A DNA stretch of 64,000 nt from Epichloe hybrida (lineage: Eukaryota > Ascomycota > Sordariomycetes > Hypocreales > Clavicipitaceae), in contig JAFEKR010000003.1 in NCBI GenBank assembly GCA_019022495.1, forward strand, positions 3,596,001 through 3,660,000, given 5' to 3'. The notes below the pieces were generated by a model. The model was not told where the DNA came from and did not search any database. It worked only from the letters and a program-made list of their open reading frames with translations. The number at the start of each line of letters is the position of its first letter. Within the stretch, counting starts at the first letter, position 1. The translations under genes and the position numbers were made by a program. Below, piece after piece: positions 55,114 to 64,000 of this stretch.

Positions 55114-56757
55114 ATGGACATCATTGCACTGTCTGATAGCTCAGACGAAGAGCTCCATACACCAGAACCGCCAATACCAGCACGCAAGCCGAGTCCACGA
55201 TCGAAATTCACTGTAGCGATTCGACCTCGGCCCAAATACGTCCCCGGCACAGGCCCAGCCCTCCAGCCCTTGCGCCTTCTGCCGTCCGCGGCATCAACAG
55301 GCTACATCATCGAGCGAATTCTGTTACCGCCCCCGGGTCAGGCTGCTGATGGCAGGTCACTTCCCAAGCGAATGGCGTATGTAGTTGGTTGGCACGACCT
55401 GCCAGCGGCCAGTCTACTGGTTCCTGCCTTGCAAATCCTCCATTATGTGTCGCCAAGGGCTTTGGAAGAATGGGAGAATCGCCTAGAAGTCGAGATGGAT
55501 GAGGACCGACGGCATCTGAGCAACGGCATTGGTGCTAGACGACCTCGGCAAGATGTGACTCGAAGGGCGAGGCCTCGACCGCCGGCTCATACAGAAATCG
55601 AGCAACCGGCTGCGATTGAACCCGAGCCTCAGCCCGCATATGCAACTCGCCCGAAGGGTCAAGGGATGAGCTTGTCAACGCCAAACAAGCGGAAGCTGGC
55701 AGATTTCGAGGGATTCACTGATGAAGAGCAAACTCCAACAAGGCAAATTTCACAAGAGCAATTCGGCAATCGTGACAGCGAGGAGTTGGCAGACGTTCTG
55801 CTTTATGATGATGGCCTCAACCGCACAGTGGTCGATGATGGTATGGGCGAAAGGGACACGATAAAAATGACCGGATACAACGGTCCAGGCAAAGGTCCAA
55901 AAACCATAACTCCCGTGCCTTTGCCGCCTCTCATCACCAGCAGCACCAACACTAGTGGTCCCCAAGTATCAAGAAAGAAACCCACGGGTGTGAATCCTGG
56001 GGTGAAGAAGCCTTCAGAACCAATCCCGCACAAGGAGGAAGTAGTGCTTTCCATAGAAGGCGGCACGCTCCCTAGCGGGCCAAGTCCAGCTGCGCCGGCA
56101 GGCAATGGCAGCATTGCTGCACCATCGCCGCGTACCAGAGGCTCAACTCGGGAGCTACGGAAGAGCACATCGATGGGTGGTGTATCTGCTGCCTCAGTGC
56201 AGAAACAACGTCGATCCAGAACACTGTCGACGAGGAAAAAGAAGAAAGCCGGTACACCACCACATCCAATCGACGTCAGTGGTCAGGGTGATGAGCCACT
56301 CTGGGCAGTTGAGAGGCTCGAAGATATGGCATTCTACGATGTGGAGAACCGAGGACTCGTACGCTACTTCTTGGTCCGCTGGGCGGGAGACTGGCCCCCC
56401 GAGCAAAATCCGTCCTGGGAACCAGAAGATAATATTCCGCCTGAACTGATCAGGAGCTACACGAAAATGGACAAGAAGAGACGCGCAAAGCTTACTACTC
56501 AAAGCCAGCGGCCAGCGCCAGACCACCGCGGGTGGGCAACGGAACGGCGTTATCGATCTGTGAGCGAAGCGTTCGAGGGGGATGCTGAGCAGGATGCACC
56601 TTTGAGCGGTGCGGCAAAGGGGCATTCCGAGAGCCAATCTTTGGACAATAAGGTGTTCATCGTTGACGAAGGAGTCGACACCAATGGGCGGAACGGGGTT
56701 GAAACGCCAGTCCCCTTGCCCCCATCGGCGTTTGGATTTTTGAGAAGAAGCACGTAG
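55114..56757 (+). CDS. Chromodomain-containing protein, probably nuclear
   Basis: A single exon of 547 residues. After an acidic start (D-S-S-D-E-E) and a conserved-looking region (about 50-125, with V-V-G-W-H-D-L-P), there is a long disordered middle. A chromodomain follows at about 397-447. It shows the cage aromatics W397 (W-A-V-E-R-L), Y-F-L-V-R-W in strand 2-3, and W-E-P-E-D-N leading into the C-terminal helix. Chromodomains bind methylated lysines on histone tails. Putative nuclear localisation signals occur (K-K-K-K around residue 374). The overall architecture, one chromodomain after a long linker, is fungal; I cannot assign it to HP1, Clr4 or another named group. The role in chromatin is inferred from the domain only. 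Confidence 0.85.
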   Translation: MDIIALSDSSDEELHTPEPPIPARKPSPRSKFTVAIRPRPKYVPGTGPALQPLRLLPSAASTGYIIERILLPPPGQAADGRSLPKRMAYVVGWHDLPAASLLVPALQILHYVSPRALEEWENRLEVEMDEDRRHLSNGIGARRPRQDVTRRARPRPPAHTEIEQPAAIEPEPQPAYATRPKGQGMSLSTPNKRKLADFEGFTDEEQTPTRQISQEQFGNRDSEELADVLLYDDGLNRTVVDDGMGERDTIKMTGYNGPGKGPKTITPVPLPPLITSSTNTSGPQVSRKKPTGVNPGVKKPSEPIPHKEEVVLSIEGGTLPSGPSPAAPAGNGSIAAPSPRTRGSTRELRKSTSMGGVSAASVQKQRRSRTLSTRKKKKAGTPPHPIDVSGQGDEPLWAVERLEDMAFYDVENRGLVRYFLVRWAGDWPPEQNPSWEPEDNIPPELIRSYTKMDKKRRAKLTTQSQRPAPDHRGWATERRYRSVSEAFEGDAEQDAPLSGAAKGHSESQSLDNKVFIVDEGVDTNGRNGVETPVPLPPSAFGFLRRST

Positions 56758-57883
56758 GTAGCATGAGCATGGATCTTATCTTGGCGGGTACGAGGAAGAG
56801 CATTGCGAGCACACGGCCTGGGTAGGGCTCGATCAGCAAACTCGGGAGCCATCGTCTCGGGGTGACGGAAGGCATCATGCAGAGGGGAAATTCGTTTTCT
56901 CATGCAGACGGGTCTTGGGAAATGGAACTGGTGTTGCATGGCAGGGGGAACTTTTTACAAGGGCTGCCACATTGGCGCCTCGGGTTGATATGCCCGGAGG
57001 GATGGAGGATGATGATGAACCATCAGAACCAATCAGCCTTGGGGGCATTGCAGACCAACACGGGCGGCGTCGGAGTGAAATTCGGATCTGAAGCACAATA
57101 TTGGCCAGCCCGCATGGCGAGGAGTCGGTCGGTCGGCCAGGTTTCTCGGAAGTATTCCGCGTGGGAAGGGTTCACGCATAGTTCCACATATAATGATATT
57201 GCTAAATACGAACAAATCTGCCATGTGTATTTTCAAGAGCCAAGAAGCAGGATAATACGTCGAGCTGCATGCAATACATGTTATGCTACTTCACTTCACC
57301 GCCTGCCTAGTTTGGATGTTGGAGGCTCCACCTTTGTGAGAGCACCAACATGAAAGATCTGAATGGCTCATTGCACGGAGTGTGCCTGACAAACCACATT
57401 CAGCCGGATCAGGCGATCAGGCGACCAGGCAGCAGCAGTGCGGCCATGGACATGCAATTTTCGTATGTACATGTAGTGCACTGCCTCCCGATCCACGAAC
57501 AAGCCGCAGAACCAACCTGATCTTGGCTTGACGACGCTTGCCAGTGTTACGGCAGAGCCTCATACACATCGCCATGGCAGGGCGACACGGCATGCTTATC
57601 GTTTGGAACAGGCTTACAGGCTCCAGGAGTACCTGGCAACAGCGAGGCCATGTGCATATGCAATCACTCCGCCACGATCCACCATCATGGCAAGTTGGCT
57701 GACTTTCACAGCAATTCGCGCCCAACTCAGCCCAGTCCAGCGTGTTCCTCAGCTTATAAGACCTCCTTGAACTGAAGTCCATCACAGCTTCTCTTCGACT
57801 CATTTACCTGATGGATAGAAACCATCGAGTATCCCCGTCGCCCATTCACCATTTGCCTCGTCATTACCGGCTTTGCAACAGAC
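56758..57883. other. Intergenic region, 1.1 kb
   Basis: Between two + strand genes. The ORFs at 56862-57353 (+) and on the minus strand near 56550-56939 overlap each other or the end of the chromodomain gene and match nothing I know. No gene is called. Confidence 0.5.
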
Positions 57884-59234
57884 ATGGAACTGATTACTCG
57901 CCCGTCTCCTGCGCGGCTGGGGCAACGCCGTGATATACATGATGAAGTCGAGGAACTTGTCCAAACCTGGAGTCGTCATTCTGCTTTTGATGGGCATTTC
58001 AACGGCGTGACAGATGCATTCTGGCGAAAACTTCAAGTATTGTCGATCTTTATGGGTCAGATGTCTGCTAGCCATTCTTTATTGCCGTTGCATACATTGC
58101 ACCATAGCCAACAATCTATCCCGCGTGACCAGTTATTTTTGGAAGCGGGAGGGGGAGTGCGATCCTCACGCAGTCAGCCGCCTTTGGGGCGACGCAAATC
58201 AGTTAGGCAATCACGTTTGTCCCCAAAACCAGACGGCACGTTTGTGCCAATCGACCAGCGCCGCGTCGATCACGAAACTAGGAAGGAAGAGCTCTTCGCG
58301 ATTCTTGAGCCGATTTTCGAGGAGAAAAAGACCCCTTCAATATTGCTCTGCTCAGGTCACAAAGACTCCTGTCGCATTATTCCTGTTTACGTCTCAGAAG
58401 ATCGTGTAGCGGTATGGGAAGAGATTCGTCGCGCTTGGTTCGATGCTCGGGGGACTTGGAGACAGCGCTTAGCCCCATTTCTCAAAATTAGGCAAGTTGC
58501 CATCGTTGATGTCTGTGGCAGCCTTTGAGTAAGCGTGCTATCCCGCGACCTGCAACTGACGTTGTTGACAGATTGCATTGGCAGGATCATCTCCTACTGG
58601 CAAGCATGGCAGCTTGGAAAAAGCCGAATACTACGGAAGTTATTCGAGCAGCGACCCAGGGGAAGAAGTGACTCGGCTCCAGCAAGAAATTTCTACTTAT
58701 AGGCCGCAGGAATGGCCCTGCTACGACGACTCAACAGGAATGACTTCGTGCGGCGAAACCTGTGTATCCCGTTTTAATGGTGAAATTTGTCCAGAAAGGA
58801 TACGTTTCCATCAAGAGCGGCGGCTCAACCAAATTAGAAGACTACGACCGCTTCTCCGACTTGCCTTCATGAACCCAGAAATTGCCAAGGTGAACGATCT
58901 TCTCAAGGATGAAAACGTCATCTATGGACACTTGTGAGCAATGCAGTTCCTTTGGAAAGGAAAATTTGATGTTAACGCGTCCAATTTTAGGGGCCACCTG
59001 GCCTTGCTTCGTAAATGGAACTGTCCTCAACTTGGCGAGCTGCAGTTTCGAGGTCTAATGATTGATGAAACCTGGTCGTTTTATGACGAATCTTTTGCTT
59101 TCCCTCTAGTCTTAACAACACTGATTGCATTGGTCATTAGTGCAAAGCTACTCTACGGAGACTGGGGGACGGCTTGGAATGTAGGCTGCTTTTTTGTATC
59201 ACTGGCAGCATTCTGGGGTGCGAGATGGAAATGA
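57884..59234 (+). CDS. Fungal two-TM membrane protein of unknown function
   Basis: I read exons 57884-58510, 58572-58933 and 58991-59234 (410 residues). Intron 2 is ordinary (GTGAGC donor). Intron 1 is odd: the best-looking donor, GTAAGC at 58529, directly follows an in-frame TGA, so either a weaker GTCTGT donor at 58511 is used, as modelled, or the gene carries a nonsense codon. The soluble part includes W-F-D-A-R-G-T-W-R-Q-R-L, a Cys-containing loop and F-R-G-L-M-I-D-E-T-W before the membrane. Two closely spaced TM helices (about 350-372 and 385-402) end the protein. These motifs recall a large fungal family found in many copies per genome, function unknown. Confidence 0.7.
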
Positions 59235-60062
59235 AGTTGACTGCAACGCGGATGGGTGATCTGAACCTTGGCAAGTAGTCAGTCACCTGGCATAGAGCAG
59301 ATAGAGGTGTATTGGTACGTGTTGGTGGTGTCCTATGTAATGAGACATGCAACACCATTGACGAGACTGTACGGCGTTCCTCGACGAAGGAGTGGACAGA
59401 AACTCGCCCAAATAAATTCTCGATTTCTTTCTTTGAACACGACAATCTCTTTCCTCACAGCCATGTTTGTGGTGCTCAGCCTACTCTATATCCAGTCACA
59501 CTGTCTCATTCAGGCTGCAGAGCCTCATTTTGTGTATCGTCCTGTGCGGCGTTTTCTACATTGCGCTTGGCCAATGATGTTCTACTCATTATCAGAGTGA
59601 TGATGGCTGGGTTTGGTTGTGAAGATGGAAGGCTACGGAGTAGGTCTTGTCTTGACTGTGTCCCGTCGGCTTGTGGTCTTACCGTTGAGATGAACAGCAA
59701 GAATTCTTCGCATGGGCACTCAACACGTTGGGGTCCTATTACGGACAGACTCTGATGTTGGCTTCGCCGTCAATACTGTTCACCAATACGACGGACGGTG
59801 ATGAAAAGACTGGTGTCTGCGGCATCGTCATTACTACTTGCGCTGTTTTTCGTCATGATGAATAACCGTCCGAGACACTCTGCATAGATGATTCAGTCGC
59901 TGTGTCCCCGTCCATTCCGCGATATCAATCCCATCAAAAACTCGGCTATGAAACACCACCCGAGAAGGTCAAGCGTCGGTTGGCGGTTGGGAATCAACTC
60001 CCCGTAGCAATGGGCATGATGCATCTTGCCCACTCGCAAGACGTGCCCAACTCCAAGCCAGA
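59235..60062. other. Convergent intergenic region
   Basis: No supported gene is seen. The few ORFs (59268-59755, +) lack family resemblance. Confidence 0.55.
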
Positions 60063-61944
60063 TCAGCTCTGCGCATCTTCCCGACGCTTTCTGCGCCACT
60101 CCTTGATCAAGGACGCGGCGGGAGTGTCCTTCAACGCGCGACATGCCCAGTCGCATCCGTGTAGTCCGTCGCACCGAGGCACAGCCCATGCGTCGACGTG
60201 CTGTTCCGCAGCCAGCCGCCTGCGATGCTCTGCCAGCATCCCATATCGCTCCCATCTGCCAAGGTGGATGGTCCCCTGGACTTCAAAGTGCGCGTCCCAG
60301 TCCCCAGCCCACTCGGGACTATGCAGCGTGTTGGCCATGAGGAGCTTGACGTCGTCTTCCTTGCTGATGCTCCAGCTGTACCTGTGTCGCGTCAGCGTAA
60401 TGTTGCTCCCGATGATCTTGTACTGTGTATCCTGGAAGTGCTCGCGGTCTCGGACAAAGTCGCACAGCTCTGCGGGCTCAATGTCGAAATACTCTGCGAG
60501 AACGTCTTGGTTCGATTTCTTCGGGCACGATTCGGGCGACACCTTGACCAAGGCAGCGGCAGCCCCCCGGTTGAATCTGGGTTGTTGTTGTTGTTGTTGT
60601 TGTTGTCTGGCGGGCTTGTAGGTGTTGAACGGCTCCCGATCGAACGTCGTCTGGAGAACATCGGGCTCGACGCGCTCGATCAAGCCTCCCGTTTCGGCGT
60701 ATACGTCTCGCATATCCCCCCGCTGGGACGAGTCAGCAACGTACCGCATCTTGTTCCCCGCGGCGTCATAGTCGACGCCGACGCGGCCTCTTTTGACGAC
60801 ATGGGCCGCTCTGTCGGCCTCAAACAGGGACACAAACTCAATCGTCAGGTCCTGACCAGTGTCGCCGCCCTGCAGATGGACCTTGCTGATGACCTTTGTT
60901 CCAAGCTCGGTCACCAAGTGCCAGATGGCGTCCGCGGGGAACCCCGGCATGCAGAGCGCGCGCGTGGCTCCCGCGCCGAGAAGCTCATGGTTGAGCTGGT
61001 TCAGACGCCACGACGGCGTGGGGATATGATGGAGCTGCACCTCCCGAGCTGGCTCGTCGTCGGCGCCGTCCTGGAACCGAAGGCGAAGGCGATGCCCGTC
61101 AACGTGCGACGCAAAGTCGGCGGCGGCCCTGGCGTACACAAACTCGACGAGGGCAGTCTTGGTCTTGTCGTCGCGCGAGCCGCCTCTGGCGCGGCGCAAC
61201 ACATCGTCTGCGACAAGCACGGAGACGAGGCTTCCGTGGCACCGAATGGCACTCAGCACCTGCATCGCGTTTGCGCCGCGCGGCAAGGAGCCGAGGACGA
61301 CTCGACGGCTGTGCAGCTCGTCGTCGCGGGACCCGACGTCTTGCCATGGGACGAACAGCCTCGGGTGCTCCTCCGAGGCGGCGACATCTGCGTGATACTG
61401 CAGGACGGACGGGAACGTTCTGCCGGCCCCCTGCTCGCGGCTCGGGTCAGCGGCCGGGACGACATGCTCGTCGCCGGGAAGAGCAATGTTCCAAGCTTTG
61501 CTGTCGGACGAGGGCGTCCAGTATGTGAGCGAGTCGCTTGCGCCGGAGCCGCGCTCGTTCTCCGTGGCCAGTCCCATCTCCGAGACTCTCTGGCGAAGTT
61601 GTCCGATTGTTGAAGCGTTTGTCTCTATTGCGTCTCGTATCATTGGGGTGGTGGCGTGTAAGACGGCTGCGACGTCCATGCCCGGTAGTTTTTCGTTTTC
61701 GATGAGGGCCACTGCCTTGTCCTGAGATTTTGAAAATAAAAATCGAGTCAGAAAATCCCAAGTTGGAATTATATTCATATGAGGCAAGAATGCGTTTCTT
61801 TTATTTTACCTTTTTCCTGGAGAAATCTGTCAGATCGCGCTTCGTTCGCTCGAGTATGATGTGCATTTCGTAAAGGAGAGAGGATAGATTTGTAAGCGGT
61901 GCTGCGTGAACATCCATGGTTGAATCAGGATGTGACGGCGCCAT
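60063..61944 (-). CDS. RRM-like protein of filamentous fungi
   Basis: Exons 61810-61944 and 60063-61721 join to 597 residues. The ATG at 61944 is the first in its frame. The N-terminal exon is helical. Residues about 184-262 have an RRM-like pattern: R-R-V-V-L-G-S-L-P (RNP2-like) and T-A-L-V-E-F-V-Y-A (RNP1-like) separated by one helix. A second, weaker copy may follow (about 285-370). A Gln run of eight (GTT/TTG repeats, 60582-60606) and a conserved C-terminal block ending in a basic R-R-K-R-R come next. The RNP aromatics are incomplete, so RNA binding is an inference. This looks like a fungus-specific protein; I cannot name an orthologue. Confidence 0.75.
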
Positions 61945-63234
61945 TTCTCTGTCGAGAGGGTGTCGCTTTCTTTTGCTTGGTGGACTTGGACTGCCTTTTG
62001 GGTGCGGTTTCTTGCCGAGGCGATGAACAGCCTTGCATGGCGGTTGCAAATGGTGATGCGTGGTTGCGAAACGTGCCGGCAACAAACTTTAGGTGCGTCT
62101 GGATTGTCAGAATAAAATCTTGTATTTGGTGAGTTTGTTTGTTTCTCTCTTTTATTTTCTTCTCTTGTTTTGGGATCTAAGGAAGAAATGTGCAGGTGAG
62201 AGGTTCAACTGCGGGAGTTGAATGAAGAAGAGGAGGGACGTGGCTGGACTTGGAGGCAACGCGGTGAGGCTGCAAAGCTGATGGAGGTGAATGCCGAATG
62301 GGAGGTTTGAGCAAAGTACCTGAACTGACTGAAGCACCTGGTTCGAGTCAACATGAGCCCAGTTGTGCTGCGCTGGTGTTGTCCCGGTCTTGTCACAAAA
62401 CGTGCGCCGAGTTTGATCGAGCTGTGAGATGGCGCTTCGTACGCTTCGCGAGATGACTTACACCACCAGCGGACACACATTGCATTGCGCACGGGTCGGT
62501 CTTATCTGTCGATTCGAACCATGAGAGTGTTTCGACTTCATTTTCAATATGCTCCCACCGTGTATTCTTTCATCAGCCACTTCATGAAGCATCCTCCCCC
62601 TATGCATCTTTGGCTACGCAGCAAAGGGGATGGATGCAAAGACAAGCCAGATTGGGCAGCCGCCGTCGGCCGACAACTTAGCGCACCTTCCCCTTCCTGG
62701 CATTTGGCTGCGGAGAATTAACGGCGGTGAGTGGATCTCGCATCGCCCCGGAAACGCCGATTCCCGAACCAACGCCGCGGGGCTCCACCACCGCGCGTCT
62801 CGATGCAATTGGTCCGGTGCAGTGCAGTTGCAGTGCTTCTCTCCCGCTGCTAAGCCCCTTTTGGCGATTTTGCTACAGTACGTAATCGGTATTTGCCGCG
62901 ACAAGGCCACACGTTGCACTAACACACGTTACGGGAAGACGCCGTTTTTTTTGTCCGGTCGTTGTCGGGGACGAGGCAGAGCTAGACAGACAGCAACGAG
63001 GGGGCCACTCGGCACTTGGCACTCGGCACTTGGCACTCGGCACTTGGCATTTGGCACTTGTTGGCCTCGAGAACACTTCCCGCGACCTGTGAATAGCGAC
63101 AAAACTTGGCGTCTACAAACATGCGTCTTGGCCGTCCAAGTCGACTCAATCACCCCCCCTGCGCGCGATCAATCTGACGGCTGACTTCCCCCTCCGTTTG
63201 TCTGTCCCTTCGGCCGGCCGGCCGATACTTGGCC
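61945..63234. other. Divergent promoter region, 1.3 kb
   Basis: It lies between the RRM-like gene (-) and the HPP gene (+). It contains the GGCACTTGGCACTC repeat (63006-63060). ORFs around 62614-63184 shadow one another on both strands. No gene is called. Confidence 0.55.
63006..63060. repeat. 7/14-bp tandem repeat
   Basis: CACTCGG and CACTTGG alternate, giving a 14-bp higher-order unit repeated about three and a half times, with a final degenerate copy. Confidence 0.9.
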
Positions 63235-64000
63235 ATGACTTTTCGTCATAGAAAATGTAACTTCGACATCGACCGCTACCTCAACCCATTCGTGCCGCCG
63301 CCGCCATGGAAGCACTTGCCTTACCCGGTGGCGAGGTTCCTAGGTCATCGTGAGACGACGCCCCAGGTGACAGGCAACTTGATGCACATCTTCTGGACAT
63401 TCATCGGGGTATTCGTCTCTATTCTTCTCATCGAGGGCGTATCCAAGCATGTCCCCTCCTTCGAGTCTCACGGAGCCCCCATGATTGTCGGCAGTTTTGT
63501 AAGTTTTCGCGACCCCCCTGATCACACAGCAGCTCTGCCGCCCCGTCGGCTTGAGACGGAGAATTTTTCTCCCATCGCTGTAGTATCGCGTCAGGAGATT
63601 TGAAAAAAAAAAAAAAGGGGGGGGGCGACTGACAAAAAGCTGTGACCAGGGCGCGGCGGCAGTTTTGGAGTTCCACTCTATTGAAGCACCACTCGCACAG
63701 CCCCGAAATGCCGTCTTTGGCCAAATCATCTCCACGTTGATCGGAGTTTCGGTGGCCAAGCTTTTCCAGCTGAGCCATCGGTTCCAAGACATTCAGTGGG
63801 TTGGCGGCGCGCTCGCGTGCGCATCCGCGACGGCCCTCATGGCCTTGACCAAGACGGTCCATCCACCTGCTGGCGCGACAGCACTCCTGGCCGTCGTCGA
63901 TGCCACGTTGGTCAAGATGGGATGGTTCCTTTTCCCCGTCATGCTGCTGGGATGTGCGCTGATGCTAGGCGCCGCGCTGTTGATCAACAACATTGAACGG
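63235..64000 (+). CDS. HPP-family integral membrane protein, 5' part
   Basis: Exon 1 (63235-63498) and exon 2 (from 63650, open to the window end) give the first 205 residues; the rest lies outside. The codon before the ATG region is TTG, so the start at 63235 is the first ATG. The HPP signature appears as H-P-P-A-G-A-T-A, followed by a helix. Four TM helices are visible (about 50-70, 75-95, 125-145, 150-170), and I-V-G-S-F-G-A-A-A-V-L plus the A-x-P-R-N stretch are typical. HPP proteins are multi-pass membrane proteins; plant relatives move nitrite, but no fungal substrate is established. The intron carries an A14-like run followed by G8. Confidence 0.88.

Noticed and set aside
60198..61613. 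A 471-codon + strand ORF
   Set aside because: It is the mirror of the RRM-like gene on the minus strand, which has a start, an intron and recognisable motifs.

Overview
The window is nuclear DNA from a filamentous ascomycete. Genes are split by short GT-AG introns (about 50-150 bp) with CTGAC/CTAAC-like branch points. Several families have a typical Sordariomycete form, such as a cAMP-receptor-like GPCR, a TPR-SET protein and a GPD1 with a Ser/Pro-rich insert. A hypocrealean is my best guess, but I cannot name a species. All exon structures below were deduced by eye from reading frame, splice sites and remembered family sequences; none was computed.

Layout. 1-12.4 kb: a C2-domain protein (+), a hotdog thioesterase (-), a seven-TM GPCR (+), an atypical short-chain dehydrogenase (-), an orphan protein with a possible nuclease-like core (+), a 346-bp MULE-type MITE with a 9-bp target duplication, and a flavin monooxygenase fused to a DUF6314-like domain (+). 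12.4-20.6 kb: a small coiled-coil protein (-), an F-box gene carrying two in-frame TAG codons (-), and a CSC1/OSCA-type cation channel (-). 20.6-25.9 kb is gene-poor with one small TATA-driven gene. 25.9-36 kb: a Cys-rich single-pass membrane protein (+), the glycogen debranching enzyme (-), a repeat-rich intergenic block holding the wreck of an aminoglycoside-phosphotransferase-like kinase gene, and NAD-dependent glycerol-3-phosphate dehydrogenase (-). 36-44 kb: a TPR-SET protein (-), a pair of small lineage-specific ORFs (-), a PLP aminotransferase (-) and a gamma-glutamylcyclotransferase-like membrane protein (-). 44.6-57 kb: a large disordered protein (+), a NEDD8/SUMO-type protease (+), a small ORF (+), SLX9 (-) and UBA4 (+) sharing a 205-bp divergent promoter, PAM17 (-) and a chromodomain protein (+). 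57.8-64 kb: a fungal two-TM protein (+), an RRM-like protein (-) and the start of an HPP-family membrane protein (+) that runs off the window.

Most genes are unrelated housekeeping functions: glycogen breakdown, glycerol-3-phosphate synthesis, tRNA thiolation/urmylation, mitochondrial import, ribosome assembly and deneddylation. I see no biosynthetic cluster, virus, CRISPR array, rRNA or tRNA gene. The most unusual signals are the F-box gene with two Trp-to-TAG nonsense codons, the degraded kinase gene with a CAG-to-TAG change, the MITE in the monooxygenase promoter, genes whose first coding exon is only ATG or ATGG, homopolymer-loaded introns, and many short tandem repeats of 7-12 bp units between genes.
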